In this document: piece by piece, positions 1 through 8,482 of the stretch
How positions within the stretch are numbered: the first letter of the stretch is position 1
How the letters are laid out: each line of letters opens with the position of its first letter
Assembly (NCBI GenBank): GCA_021776655.1
Contig: JAJFFK010000045.1
Location: 62,001 to 126,000, forward strand
DNA: 64,000 bases
Source: Henriciella sp.
GTDB lineage: Bacteria > Pseudomonadota > Alphaproteobacteria > Caulobacterales > Hyphomonadaceae
Reading direction: 5' to 3'
Position numbers and translations under genes: made by a program
Notes under the pieces: generated by a model
Databases searched by the model: none
The model's input: only the letters and a program-made list of their open reading frames with translations
Told to the model about the DNA's origin: nothing

Positions 1-953
1 AAAAGCAGACCCTTATAGATGATGTGGGCGAAGGCATGCGCCGCCGCACCGTTCAAAGCCAACTGGCTGCCAATCCCCGCCGTACCAACGCCAATCGCGC
101 AGATCATGAACCCGACCTGGTTGTTCAGTGAGTAAGACAAGACCTTGCGCAGATCGTTCTCGATGACAGCAAAAAAGACCGGGAAGACGGTCATCACGGC
201 GCCGATCCAGATCAAAACATCAAAACCAGGGAACAATCGGGCAAAGGCGTAGACGGCCAGCTTGGTCGTAAAGGCCGACAAGACAACCGCGCCAATAACC
301 GTTGCCTTTGGATAAGCGTCCTGCAACCAATTGTGCATGAACGGGAACGCCGCCTTGATCGCGAAAGCTGCAAAGATCAGCTTCGCCCCCGGCTGGTCGA
401 AAGACGTAAACGCTTCAAGGTTCAAGCTTCCTGTCGCTGTATAAACCTGGGTCAGGCCATATAACAGCAAGACACCGGACAGGATTTGAACCCCGAGATA
501 CCGCATGGCGGCTTGATACGCAGCCTTGGTTCCGGCCCGCAGGATCAGGAAAACCGAGCTAACCGCTGTGATCTCCCAAAAGATGAACAGTGTCATCAGG
601 TCGCCAGACAGGGTCGCCGCTATGGCTGCACCCGCATAGGCCAGCGCCATGCCGTCTTGCAGGCGGTCATCTGTGTGCAAGGCATAAATCGCGTTGAGGA
701 ATGACGCGATCAGAAACGCCACAGCGAAAATGAAAGAAAGGCTGTCAACGCGGTATAGAACGAGGTCCAATCCCATGATCGATCCGGCCGAGATATCCAC
801 CCCGCGCGCGGCAACTGATAACAACACGAGTGATAATATCGGTGTCACCAACATCAGCACCTGGCGAATACGCCGACTCTTCACCAGGCACCCGGCAAGC
901 CCAGCCAGGATCATCAATATGCCTGGATTAAGTTGGCCCAGCAGCGCGTTCAT
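1..953 (-). CDS. Na+/H+ antiporter subunit D-like protein (third copy, partial)
   Basis: This is the N-terminal part of a proton-translocating membrane subunit of the NuoL/M/N-MrpD superfamily; the C-terminus lies beyond the left edge. I translated it by hand from ATG at 953. It is almost entirely hydrophobic and keeps the family landmarks: a membrane Glu in LFIFWEITAVSS and the Lys and His in IKAAFPFMHNWLQDAYPKA, then KVLSYSLNNQVGFM. Its ATG overlaps the stop of the preceding 128-residue gene by 4 bp, so it belongs to the same coupled operon. It differs enough from the two complete D subunits upstream to be an ancient paralogue. It presumably forms one of several antiporter-like channels in the inner-membrane complex; ion specificity cannot be read from the sequence. 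Confidence 0.85.
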   Translation of the reverse strand, partial: MNALLGQLNPGILMILAGLAGCLVKSRRIRQVLMLVTPILSLVLLSVAARGVDISAGSIMGLDLVLYRVDSLSFIFAVAFLIASFLNAIYALHTDDRLQDGMALAYAGAAIAATLSGDLMTLFIFWEITAVSSVFLILRAGTKAAYQAAMRYLGVQILSGVLLLYGLTQVYTATGSLNLEAFTSFDQPGAKLIFAAFAIKAAFPFMHNWLQDAYPKATVIGAVVLSAFTTKLAVYAFARLFPGFDVLIWIGAVMTVFPVFFAVIENDLRKVLSYSLNNQVGFMICAIGVGTAGIGSQLALNGAAAHAFAHIIYKGLL

Positions 954-1336
954 TGATCGCCCTCCACGTCCTGCGGGGTCGTTTCAGCTTCGCCATAATA
1001 GTCTTCACTACGGCGCAATAATTTCCCAAGCGGCCATCCAGACAAGACTGCGAGCGCAAAGGATCCAAAGCCCCAAATACCGTAAAAGCCAGTAATATGA
1101 GCGATCTCAGCCTCATCATGACGATGCAAGAGTGGATCAACCATGATCAGGATAGCCGATAGCAAGAGGACACTGAACAACAGAATCATCGGTGTGCGCT
1201 TGGCTTCAACCCAGCCGAACAGAAGCCGTGCCATCGGATGCATGTCGTCATCCGCCATTTCGCCAACCGGCTCATCCGTCTCGGGCTTGACGAACCGTCC
1301 GCTTGTATCGCGCTCGATAGGTGGGGGCAGCGTCAT
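950..1336 (-). CDS. small membrane protein of the Mrp operon, two TM segments
   Basis: This is a protein of about 128 residues with a hydrophilic N-terminus, a short WVEAKRTP linker, a first membrane span (PMILLFSVLLLSAILI), an acidic His-containing loop and a second span (GFGSFALAVLSGWPLGKLL), then an acidic tail. I start it at the internal Met at 1336 because that ATG overlaps the stop of the upstream mnhD gene by 4 bp; a longer reading frame upstream merely shadows that gene. I do not recognise a named family. Its fixed position between two D-like subunits, coupled at both ends, suggests an accessory subunit of the antiporter complex; that role is inference. Confidence 0.7.
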   Translation of the reverse strand: MTLPPPIERDTSGRFVKPETDEPVGEMADDDMHPMARLLFGWVEAKRTPMILLFSVLLLSAILIMVDPLLHRHDEAEIAHITGFYGIWGFGSFALAVLSGWPLGKLLRRSEDYYGEAETTPQDVEGDQ

Positions 1337-2844
1337 TGGGGGCCTCCTGCCACGGTCACTGTGGCGACTTGCCCGGCCATTGCCGGGGTCAAAAACTTGG
1401 ACAATGGTCCAACCGCAAAGAACATGATGAAACAAAGCGCCGCCGTGAAACAGGGGGCTGCAACGGTCAGCATCGGTGCCCCGCCCGGCCGCCTGAAAGG
1501 TTTGGGCTCTGCCCCATCACGCGGCGCCATCAAGGCCAGGATGGGGATCGGCAGAAGATAGGCAATATTCAGCAATGACGACACAATCAGCACGATCGGG
1601 ACGTAGCCGATACCGGCATCTGTCGCGCCCTGCATCAAGGCGAATTTCGGCCACCCACCCACGAGCGGCGGAATGCCAATAATCGAAAGCGACGCCACAA
1701 AGAAAGCGATAAACACCAAGGGCATACGCTTGCCCAAGCCGCGCATGTCCGAAATATTCGTCAGCCCCGTCGCGACATAAATTGCCCCGGCGCACATGAA
1801 CAATGTGATCTTGCCAACCGCATGAGCAGCGATCTGCAACGCCCCACCCATGAACCCTGCCGATGTCGCCAACATCGCGCCGCAGGTAATGTAAGCCAAT
1901 TGCGCGACGGTGGAATAGGCTAACCGGGCTTTCAAATTATCCTTGGTTAGCGCAATCAGCGACGCCACAATGATAGTGAAACATGCCACGCCCAGTATGA
2001 AATCGCGTGACGCAGTTTCGTTCAATATATCCTCACCAAAGATATATATTGAGACTTTTAATACGGTAAAAACACCAGCCTTTACCACGGCGACCGCATG
2101 CAGAAGAGCTGACACCGGCGTCGGTGCAACCATCGCATTCGGGAGCCAAAAATGGAATGGCATCAGGGCTGCCTTACCAATTCCAAACGCAAACAGTAGC
2201 AGTAAGATACTCGCCACGACTGGGGTCAGACCTTCTGCCTGCTGCAACAGTCCGCCCGGCACAAAATCAAGGCTTCCCGCCAAAGCTCCGGTCCATATGA
2301 TCGCCACTAACAGAAAGCCAATCGACGTCCCGAGCAAGGTCATCAGATAGATACGCGCGCCGCGCTGCGCCTTGGCATCACCCTTATGCGCCACCAATGG
2401 ATAGGTCGACAGGGTCAGGATCTCGTAGAATACAAACAGCGTAAACAGGTTGCCCGCGAGCGCCACGCCCATTGCACCAAACAAGGCGATGGCGAAGCAC
2501 ATATAGAACCGGGTCTGATTACGCTCACGATTGCCACGCATATAACCGATTGAGTAGAAACTGTTGACGACCCAAAGGCCGCTTGCCACCAACGCAAACA
2601 TTGCGCCCAATGGCTCAACCTTAAGCGCGAACTCAAGCCCCGGCATCGCTTCACCGAAACTGATTTCCGGTGGCATCCCGTTCGCTGTTTTTAGCGCGAT
2701 CATGATCGCGACCACAAACAATGCTGCAGCCCCGAGCAGAGTCACGCCTTCGCGCAAATCAGGGACCCGGCTCGCCAGATATATGCCACCACACGTCAGC
2801 AAAGGCAGCAACATGGCTGCAATCAACAGCATCTCACCACTCAT
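1333..2844 (-). CDS. mnhD: Na+/H+ antiporter subunit D (second copy)
   Basis: 503 residues, polytopic, of the MrpD/NuoM family, which moves protons or sodium across the inner membrane as part of a multi-subunit secondary antiporter. The conserved membrane Glu is in FTLFVFYEILTLSTYPLV, and the Lys/His landmark is in KAALMPFHFWLPNAMVAPTPVS, followed by LKARLAYSTVAQLAYI. Its length matches the family (about 490-510). Its ATG overlaps the stop of the first mnhD copy (2841-2844), and its own stop overlaps the next small gene by 4 bp. The two complete D subunits are clearly diverged, so they are not a recent duplication. Confidence 0.92.
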   Translation of the reverse strand: MSGEMLLIAAMLLPLLTCGGIYLASRVPDLREGVTLLGAAALFVVAIMIALKTANGMPPEISFGEAMPGLEFALKVEPLGAMFALVASGLWVVNSFYSIGYMRGNRERNQTRFYMCFAIALFGAMGVALAGNLFTLFVFYEILTLSTYPLVAHKGDAKAQRGARIYLMTLLGTSIGFLLVAIIWTGALAGSLDFVPGGLLQQAEGLTPVVASILLLLFAFGIGKAALMPFHFWLPNAMVAPTPVSALLHAVAVVKAGVFTVLKVSIYIFGEDILNETASRDFILGVACFTIIVASLIALTKDNLKARLAYSTVAQLAYITCGAMLATSAGFMGGALQIAAHAVGKITLFMCAGAIYVATGLTNISDMRGLGKRMPLVFIAFFVASLSIIGIPPLVGGWPKFALMQGATDAGIGYVPIVLIVSSLLNIAYLLPIPILALMAPRDGAEPKPFRRPGGAPMLTVAAPCFTAALCFIMFFAVGPLSKFLTPAMAGQVATVTVAGGPQ

Positions 2845-4373
2845 CGGGCGCCTCCGATAAATAGCGATGCCGCAGCATCATTTGCCAGGCCAGAAACGAA
2901 CCCGCCCTGAACGCCAACCCAGATATTCGCCAGCGCCAATATCCAAAGCGGAATAAGAATAACAAGCGGCGCTTCCTTATGCTTCTTGTTGGGATTGATC
3001 GGCGCGCGGAAAAACGCTGCTTCCAGAATTCGCCCCATATAAACCACAGCCAGCAAACTGCTGAACATCACAACCGCCACGGCCCAAGACCAGCCGCTCT
3101 CGAACAATGCGTCCACCAAAGCATACTTAGATTGGAAGCCAGCCGTTAACGGCACACCGATGAGTGACAGCGCGGCAATTGCAAACGCTGTCATGGTCCA
3201 GGGCGCAGAGCGACCAAGCCCGCGAAAATCATTCAGGCTGGTGCCCTTATAGGTCAGAACGATCCCCGCAATTGCCATGAACAATGCGCCTTTCATCAGC
3301 GCATGGTTGAGCATGTGAAAGAGACCGGCTGAAACACCCGCCGTCGTCGCGAGGGAAATTCCGAGCAACATATATCCAACTTGCGCGACCGAAGAATAAG
3401 CCAGGGTTCGGCGCACATCTGTCTGAAAAGCTGCCTGAAAGGAGCACGCAATCATCGCGGCAATCCCCATCGGCATCAGGATCCAAATCAGGCTCGATCC
3501 CTCGAACGTAAAGTCCAATCCGAAGACCGTGAACAGGAACCGCACCATCGCATAAATCGCAACTTTGGTGGCGGTCGCCGCCAGGAACATGGTGATAAAA
3601 CTCGGGCTATACGCATATGCGTTCGGCAGCCATTGATGCAACGGGAACATCGCCGCTTTGATACCCAGCCCGACAAGTATGAACGCATACCCCGCCAGAA
3701 CCGCTTTATTGTCGCCAACATCCTGCAACCGGACAGCCAGATCTGCCATGTTCAGCGTTCCAGTTACGGCGTACAAAAAGCCGACCCCGACAACAAAGAA
3801 TGACGCCCCAATTGTTCCCATAAGAAGATAGTTGATCGCGGCCGGTAGGGCGCGCCGATCTCGGCTCGAGCCAAGCGCCACAAGCACATAGGTTGCAAGC
3901 GATGACAGCTCGAGGAATACAAACAGGTTAAACGCATCCCCAGTTGACGCGACCCCGCACAGACCCATGAAGCAAATCAGGAAAGCCGCCATAAACATAG
4001 CGCGTTTGGCTTCGCGGATCTCTGCAACGACGCTCGGCCAGCAAAAGACCGATGCGAGAAACCCAATCCCCGTTATCAAAAGCAGGATCATCGAGTTCAG
4101 GGCATCGATCCGAAACTCAATGCCAGCCGGCGGTGCCCAGCCGCCTATGTGATAGGAGATGATCGCGCCGCCGTCGATTGAACGCACTTGCGACAGTAAG
4201 ACAATCGCCATCACCAGAGACGTGCCTGTTGCAAGAATACTCAGCAACCAAGCAATGCGGCCATTCGGCATCAGAGCCGCCACCGGCGCTAAAATCATCG
4301 GTGCAAGCACCAGCAAGATCGGTGCGTGAACAGCAATTGAGCTGGGCACCAGTGAAGCAATAAGATCGATCAT
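2841..4373 (-). CDS. mnhD: Na+/H+ antiporter subunit D (first copy)
   Basis: 510 residues, polytopic, closest in style to canonical MrpD/MnhD. Visible landmarks are the membrane Glu in LFVFLELSSLATYVLVAL, the Lys/His segment IKAAMFPLHQWLPNAYAYSP and the RRTLAYSSVAQVGYMLLG helix typical of the half-channel domain. It acts in the inner membrane as an ion-translocating subunit. It starts with a 4 bp overlap on mnhC (4370-4373) and ends with a 4 bp overlap on the second D gene. Family membership is clear; the ion actually exported (Na+, K+ or H+ only) is not. Confidence 0.93.
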   Translation of the reverse strand: MIDLIASLVPSSIAVHAPILLVLAPMILAPVAALMPNGRIAWLLSILATGTSLVMAIVLLSQVRSIDGGAIISYHIGGWAPPAGIEFRIDALNSMILLLITGIGFLASVFCWPSVVAEIREAKRAMFMAAFLICFMGLCGVASTGDAFNLFVFLELSSLATYVLVALGSSRDRRALPAAINYLLMGTIGASFFVVGVGFLYAVTGTLNMADLAVRLQDVGDNKAVLAGYAFILVGLGIKAAMFPLHQWLPNAYAYSPSFITMFLAATATKVAIYAMVRFLFTVFGLDFTFEGSSLIWILMPMGIAAMIACSFQAAFQTDVRRTLAYSSVAQVGYMLLGISLATTAGVSAGLFHMLNHALMKGALFMAIAGIVLTYKGTSLNDFRGLGRSAPWTMTAFAIAALSLIGVPLTAGFQSKYALVDALFESGWSWAVAVVMFSSLLAVVYMGRILEAAFFRAPINPNKKHKEAPLVILIPLWILALANIWVGVQGGFVSGLANDAAASLFIGGAR

Positions 4374-4891
4374 ATCGCGCCTGCTCCACTCGCAGCCTGC
4401 GTCTCACCGACTTCATCAACCGCTTCAGCCAGCGCTACACTCAGATCCATTTCCTGAACTTCATCGCTCTCAACTGTCCCATATGCCTCACGGATACGAA
4501 CCACGATGGCCAGTCCAACCGCCAGGGTTGCAACGCCAACAACAATCGCCGTCAGCATCAACACATGAGGCAAGGGATTGGAGTAGATATTGACCAGTTC
4601 ACCGGCACCAGAATGAGCCGCGTCGGCCACGCCATGACCAGCTTCGGCAACGGCCTCTACGCCTTCACTGTCGCCATGTCCGCTCTCAAGGTCCGCCCCG
4701 TACAAAATCGGCGCAGTCCCGCCATCAATACGGCTAAGGGAGATGTAAAACAGAATGATCGAGGTCTGAAACAGGCCAAGGCCAACCAGGCGCTTGATCA
4801 GGTTGGTCGCCGCAAACGCAATGTACAGACCAATCATCATCAGCCCGATGATCGCCCAATAGTTTCCGCGCTCCAGGATAAACTCCAACAT
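4370..4891 (-). CDS. mnhC: Na+/H+ antiporter subunit C with loop insertion
   Basis: This is a NuoK-like MnhC subunit. The N-terminal two helices (GNYWAIIGLMMIGLYIAF and LVGLGLFQTSIILFYISL) and the C-terminal helix after NPLPHVLMLTAIVVGVA fit the family. At 173 residues it is longer than the usual 110-125. The extra length is a His/Asp/Glu/Ala-rich loop at about residues 64-100 (including SGHGDSEG and AGHGVADAAHSG) and a negatively charged C-terminal tail after about residue 135. It starts 2 bp after the mnhB stop and overlaps mnhD by 4 bp. The loop lies in the region that faces one side of the membrane; its role is unknown. Confidence 0.9.
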   Translation of the reverse strand: MLEFILERGNYWAIIGLMMIGLYIAFAATNLIKRLVGLGLFQTSIILFYISLSRIDGGTAPILYGADLESGHGDSEGVEAVAEAGHGVADAAHSGAGELVNIYSNPLPHVLMLTAIVVGVATLAVGLAIVVRIREAYGTVESDEVQEMDLSVALAEAVDEVGETQAASGAGAI

Positions 4892-4893
4892 GG

Positions 4894-5349
4894 CTACCAG
4901 TCCTCATCCCGAATTTCACTGACGCGACCGGCAAACGCATAGAATATCGAGACAAGCGATCCAGACACTGCGAACAAGACACCAAGCTCAACCAGCATGA
5001 TCCCGAGGTGCTGGCCATGATGGCCACCCGGTTCTTCACCCAAGAGGGCATCATAATCGAGATAATCCCCACCCTGAATCAGTGCCCAAACCCCAACCCC
5101 TGCAAAGAGAAGAAACCCAAGCGCTGCCAAACCACGCACAAATCCCGGCGTGATCGCCCGCATGGCTGCAGCAATGCCAAAAATCAGTGAGTATAGAATA
5201 ATCGCGACCGCCATGATCACGCCAGCCTGAAAGCCACCGCCAGGCCCGAAATCCCCATGGAACTGAACATAGAATCCAAACAGAGCAATGACCGGAATCA
5301 GCGCTTTGGAAACCACTCTCAAAATGACATGGTGATCGCTATTCATCAT
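4894..5349 (-). CDS. mnhB: Na+/H+ antiporter subunit B (MnhB domain)
   Basis: MnhB-domain membrane subunit of about 151 residues. The signature HGDFGPGGGFQAGVIMA is near residues 30-46, followed by two or three hydrophobic spans and HLGIMLVELGVLFAVSG, which is conserved in the family. A loop before this contains GEEPGGHHGQHLG, a His-rich insertion. I start it at the ATG at 5349 (an alternative ATG is at 5346); both overlap the end of the DUF4040 gene by 8-11 bp, and the longer reading frame has no support. In canonical Mrp systems this domain pairs with the C-terminus of MrpA, here represented by the separate DUF4040 protein encoded just upstream. Confidence 0.9.
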   Translation of the reverse strand: MMNSDHHVILRVVSKALIPVIALFGFYVQFHGDFGPGGGFQAGVIMAVAIILYSLIFGIAAAMRAITPGFVRGLAALGFLLFAGVGVWALIQGGDYLDYDALLGEEPGGHHGQHLGIMLVELGVLFAVSGSLVSIFYAFAGRVSEIRDEDW

Positions 5350-5965
5350 CGCCTCCTTGCCTGGACTGGTCAGCGCTGCTGCGGCGGCCACGGCGCAAAG
5401 AAGAGCTCAACGAGCGTTCGCCGAAACCGAGCAACAAGACCACTGCCAGGCCAGCGGTAAACACCACGCCTGTTTCCCCAAGCGTATCAAACCCCCGATA
5501 GCTCGCCAGAACCGCCGTGACGATATTTGGCACCGCAATCTCCGATGGAGTCCGGCTGACATAATCGATCCCAACGCCAGTATTCGCTGCTGACATAGCA
5601 TCGCCAAAGCTCGGTAAATCAATTGTTGCATAGATCAAAACCGCGCCGGTCGCGATGACGACCAGCAACGGAATAATCTTCGAAGCCCCCTGCTCGATTT
5701 TTGCTGAACGTGAGGTCAGAACCATCGCCCCCAGATAGAGTGCGGTTGAAAACCCGGCGCCAACGGACGCCTCGGTAAACGCAACATCGACAGCGTCCAA
5801 AGCCACAAACCAGGTTGCAGAAACCAGCGAGTATAGCCCTGACAACATGACAATCGCGAACAAGCTACGCAGGCGTGCGATGGCGATTGCAGTGATGAAT
5901 AGTATCGCCAGAAGCGTGATATTCAACATCGCGACGGCCAGATCCATGCCCTCAAATCCGGTCAT
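5339..5965 (-). CDS. DUF4040 (MbhD / MrpA C-terminal-like) subunit
   Basis: 208 residues with several membrane spans. The conserved block RLRSLFAIVMLSGLYSLVSA followed by DAVDVAFTEASVGAGFSTAL is the DUF4040/MbhD domain, which in classical Mrp antiporters is fused to the C-terminus of the large MrpA and in archaeal Mbh complexes is a free subunit. The second half (LASYRGFDTLGETGVVFTAG) matches the MbhE/MrpB-N-like motif that also occurs in MrpA. The tail is Arg/Ser-rich and cytoplasmic. It overlaps mnhG by 4 bp at 5962-5965. This gene therefore supplies the MrpA tail without the NuoL-like body. Confidence 0.88.
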   Translation of the reverse strand: MTGFEGMDLAVAMLNITLLAILFITAIAIARLRSLFAIVMLSGLYSLVSATWFVALDAVDVAFTEASVGAGFSTALYLGAMVLTSRSAKIEQGASKIIPLLVVIATGAVLIYATIDLPSFGDAMSAANTGVGIDYVSRTPSEIAVPNIVTAVLASYRGFDTLGETGVVFTAGLAVVLLLGFGERSLSSSLRRGRRSSADQSRQGGDDE

Positions 5966-6321
5966 ATCTGATCACCCTCATCTCGATTGCGCGCGCGCGA
6001 GCCAATGAGCGGCTCAACCCCAGCAGTATGGGCTGCATTCGCCAAAGCATGTCCGGCGGCAGGGCTGGTCAGAAAAATAAACACCCACACAGTCAACAGC
6101 TTGACGGCTGTGAACACGTCCGGGGAGAGCAACAACATCCCAACGATTAACAGGGTCGCAGCAGCAGTGTCGGTAATGCTCGCTGCGTGCAGACGGGTAT
6201 AAAAATCCGGGAAGCGTAAAACGCCAACCGTCCCGATCACTGCCAGCACGGCCCCCAACAGACAAAGCGCACCGCCCAACATTGGCTTAACTTGCAGCAG
6301 AAACTCAAGAATTTCACTCAT
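5962..6321 (-). CDS. mnhG: Na+/H+ antiporter subunit G
   Basis: 119 residues, MnhG/PhaG family. Three hydrophobic segments are visible, with the family signature VGVLRFPDFYTRLHAASITDT near residues 31-50 and LTSPAAGHALANAAH near the C-terminus. It is an inner-membrane subunit of the antiporter with no catalytic residues known. It overlaps mnhF by 4 bp upstream and the DUF4040 gene by 4 bp downstream. Confidence 0.93.
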   Translation of the reverse strand: MSEILEFLLQVKPMLGGALCLLGAVLAVIGTVGVLRFPDFYTRLHAASITDTAAATLLIVGMLLLSPDVFTAVKLLTVWVFIFLTSPAAGHALANAAHTAGVEPLIGSRARNRDEGDQI

Positions 6322-6608
6322 TTTGGCCCCCTGCTTTGACGTCGGCTCAGCGAGACCTGGAACGACCGGTACCGGAAGAATTTCAAGATTGCGATTGTGG
6401 CGACAAAATTGATCAGGGCGTAAAGGACCGAAATATCCAGAAAGGCAGGTCGCCCGAGTAGAAACCCCATGACCCCGAGCAAGAGCACAATCTTTGTGCC
6501 AATCGAATTTACCGCCAGAACACGATCATACAGGCTCGGGCCTTTGAGCGTACGTATGAGCATGAGAGAAATTGCGACGACCAGCGCCAGCGCTGCTGCA
6601 CCAATCAT
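6318..6608 (-). CDS. mnhF: Na+/H+ antiporter subunit F
   Basis: 96 residues, MnhF/PhaF family: a first helix (ALALVVAISLMLIRTLKGPSL), the conserved GPSLYDRVLAVNSIGTKIVLL and two more helices containing FLDISVLYALINFVATIAILK. The Asp in LYDRVLAVN is characteristic of the family. It is coupled to mnhE and mnhG by 4 bp overlaps at both ends. Confidence 0.93.
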   Translation of the reverse strand: MIGAAALALVVAISLMLIRTLKGPSLYDRVLAVNSIGTKIVLLLGVMGFLLGRPAFLDISVLYALINFVATIAILKFFRYRSFQVSLSRRQSRGPK

Positions 6609-7117
6609 GTGCGCGTCCTGCCATCAGTTGCCAGCCGCGAGCGCCGGTCCATTTCCAGAAAGGCATCGGGTTGCGCGTATCCCTCATACAGCGCGTGAAC
6701 CAGTATCTTGTTACCCTCGACAGCCACGCTAATGGTTCCTGGGGTCAAGGTTATAGAATTGGCAAACACCGTTTTCGCCAGATCACTTTGGCATTCTGTT
6801 TTAATCTTCACCAATGTCGGGTCGATGTCCAAATCAGAGCGCAAACAGGCCTTGATCACGACCCAGTTGGCTTTGAATATCTCAATCAACAACCAGCCCC
6901 AATACGCGACCAATGGCAACAATCGTCCATAAGGTGAACTCTCGCGGTCAAGAATACCAAGCCGGAAGGCAAGTAGCGCCGACAGCAGCACCGAACCGGT
7001 GCCCAGCGACAAAACCAATGTGCTGTAATGCCCTGACAGGCCCAACCATGCCAGCCCCAGAGCCAAAATCAATCCGAGAAAATAGCCCACGTGCCCAACC
7101 AACTCCGATTCCGCCAT
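6605..7117 (-). CDS. mnhE: Na+/H+ antiporter subunit E
   Basis: About 170 residues, MnhE/PhaE family, the first gene of the operon. Hydrophobic spans occupy the first 60 residues. The family segment WLLIEIFKANWVVIKACL is followed by a soluble C-terminal domain with FANSITLTPGTISVAVEGNKILVHAL, which is highly typical. I start it at ATG 7117; a GTG at 7120 is in frame directly before it. No Shine-Dalgarno precedes it, and a candidate promoter places the transcript start almost on the ATG, so the message may be leaderless. Confidence 0.9.
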   Translation of the reverse strand: MAESELVGHVGYFLGLILALGLAWLGLSGHYSTLVLSLGTGSVLLSALLAFRLGILDRESSPYGRLLPLVAYWGWLLIEIFKANWVVIKACLRSDLDIDPTLVKIKTECQSDLAKTVFANSITLTPGTISVAVEGNKILVHALYEGYAQPDAFLEMDRRSRLATDGRTRT

Positions 7118-7154
7118 CACAATATAGATAGCGGTGAATTAGAGGCCTAATCAA
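7118..7154 (-). promoter_or_regulatory. candidate promoter of the mnh operon
   Basis: On the minus strand TTGATT (7149-7154) is followed after 18 bp by TATCTA (7125-7130). The expected start of transcription falls at about 7118, next to the mnhE ATG at 7117. It lies in the 75 bp gap between the DUF2336 gene and mnhE. Read-through from the DUF2336 gene remains possible. Confidence 0.4.
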
Positions 7155-7192
7155 TGCCTGACCAGCCAAAACCGGACCTTAGCTGATAAAAT

Positions 7193-8398
7193 CTATCTTC
7201 CGAAGACCAGGCCAGCGGTGCGCTGTGAGGTTGAGAACGCGGTTTCGTCATTTGCTTCAGCTTGATCCATGCCAGCCACCTTCAATTGGGTCGGCGAGAA
7301 TGAAGACGACAATGCCCAATTCCAGTAGCGCAAAGCTGTCTGGGCCTTGGCAACACTTAGGATATCGAACGTCTCCATGACAAAATCGAAATGTGAACTT
7401 GGCTGCCCATCGTCCAACTCTAAAGGTCGCTTCAGCGACTGCCAAAGCTGGGTCATCGCCGCTCGTTTCAGGCCAGTTGCCTTGCATAGAACAGCAAGTC
7501 CTTCGCCACCAGTATCACTGATTAGTTTGGCAATTGTCACAGGTTTTACACCTGCCAGATAACCGATTTCCTGAGCCAATTCGGGAGACATGCCGTTCTC
7601 TGACGCCATTTGGACTGCATGCTCCAGGCTTTCATACGGACTTTTGTCTATCGCATCGCGATTACGTTGGCGTCGTTCTATCGATTGCAGTGTTTTTCGT
7701 GCAACTGGGTCACTCCACCCTTCTTCCGCAGCAATCGCAAAAATATCTGCGCACATTTCGATCAATTCCAATCGTTCAGCTGCAAACCGCTGTAAAATAA
7801 TCCGGCGCGTTGGCCCGTCAGCCCACCAGAACATCGCCATAGCCTGGGCTGGGCGTAATTCTGGTCGCTTTATGATCAATGGGCAGAGGTCATCTTCCTT
7901 TCGGGACCTGCCAACCAATATATCAATCGCCTGTTCAGGCAGACAAGCGCCTTTATTCTTCAACAAAACACGCAGAGCCTGGATTTCACCGACAGTCACC
8001 AGCCGATCGCAAACAGCGGGTGGCACGCTCTTGCGCCCAGCAATTACAACGCGGTGCTCACTGGAGACGCGCTCGAGGATCTGACAGAGGTCTGATGCGT
8101 CAAAGGACTCGTTTTGCTCGAGCACAGGCTGCGCAATATCAAACGAGCACTGCGCGATATAACGCAATAACCTGCGCGGAGCTTCACTCATCGCCGCGAG
8201 GCGTCGGCCACACAAAGCGCGCTCTTCATCAGTGGCGTGAAGCAACATATCCAGCAGAATGTCACCGCCCATTGCCCGGTCCTGAGGCGCAACACTCGAG
8301 GTCGGCAGCGCAACAAAGTCAATCAATCGGCGCAATAAAAGATTGCGGGTTCGACTGGGCGCATTCGAAATCGCCTCAAAGGGCACAGGTTCAGTCAT
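7193..8398 (-). CDS. DUF2336 domain-containing protein
   Basis: 401 residues, soluble, predicted mostly helical, with no signal peptide. The sequence fits the alphaproteobacterial DUF2336 family, whose members look like HEAT-type helical repeats: LLDMLLHATDEERALCGRRLAAMSEAPRRLLRYIA near the start, a central segment with WWADGPTRRIILQRFAAERLE, and the C-terminal LAVLCKATGLKRAAMTQLWQ. No catalytic motif is visible. Function is unknown in the family. It sits directly upstream of mnhE in the same orientation with a 75 bp gap; no functional link can be shown from the sequence. Confidence 0.75.
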   Translation of the reverse strand: MTEPVPFEAISNAPSRTRNLLLRRLIDFVALPTSSVAPQDRAMGGDILLDMLLHATDEERALCGRRLAAMSEAPRRLLRYIAQCSFDIAQPVLEQNESFDASDLCQILERVSSEHRVVIAGRKSVPPAVCDRLVTVGEIQALRVLLKNKGACLPEQAIDILVGRSRKEDDLCPLIIKRPELRPAQAMAMFWWADGPTRRIILQRFAAERLELIEMCADIFAIAAEEGWSDPVARKTLQSIERRQRNRDAIDKSPYESLEHAVQMASENGMSPELAQEIGYLAGVKPVTIAKLISDTGGEGLAVLCKATGLKRAAMTQLWQSLKRPLELDDGQPSSHFDFVMETFDILSVAKAQTALRYWNWALSSSFSPTQLKVAGMDQAEANDETAFSTSQRTAGLVFGR

Positions 8399-8482
8399 AC
8401 CAACAGCTATCCTACGTCATCAATTCAAACTCCAATGTCGATGAAACAGGTTAATTTTCCGATGATTCTCGCAAACCGCGCG

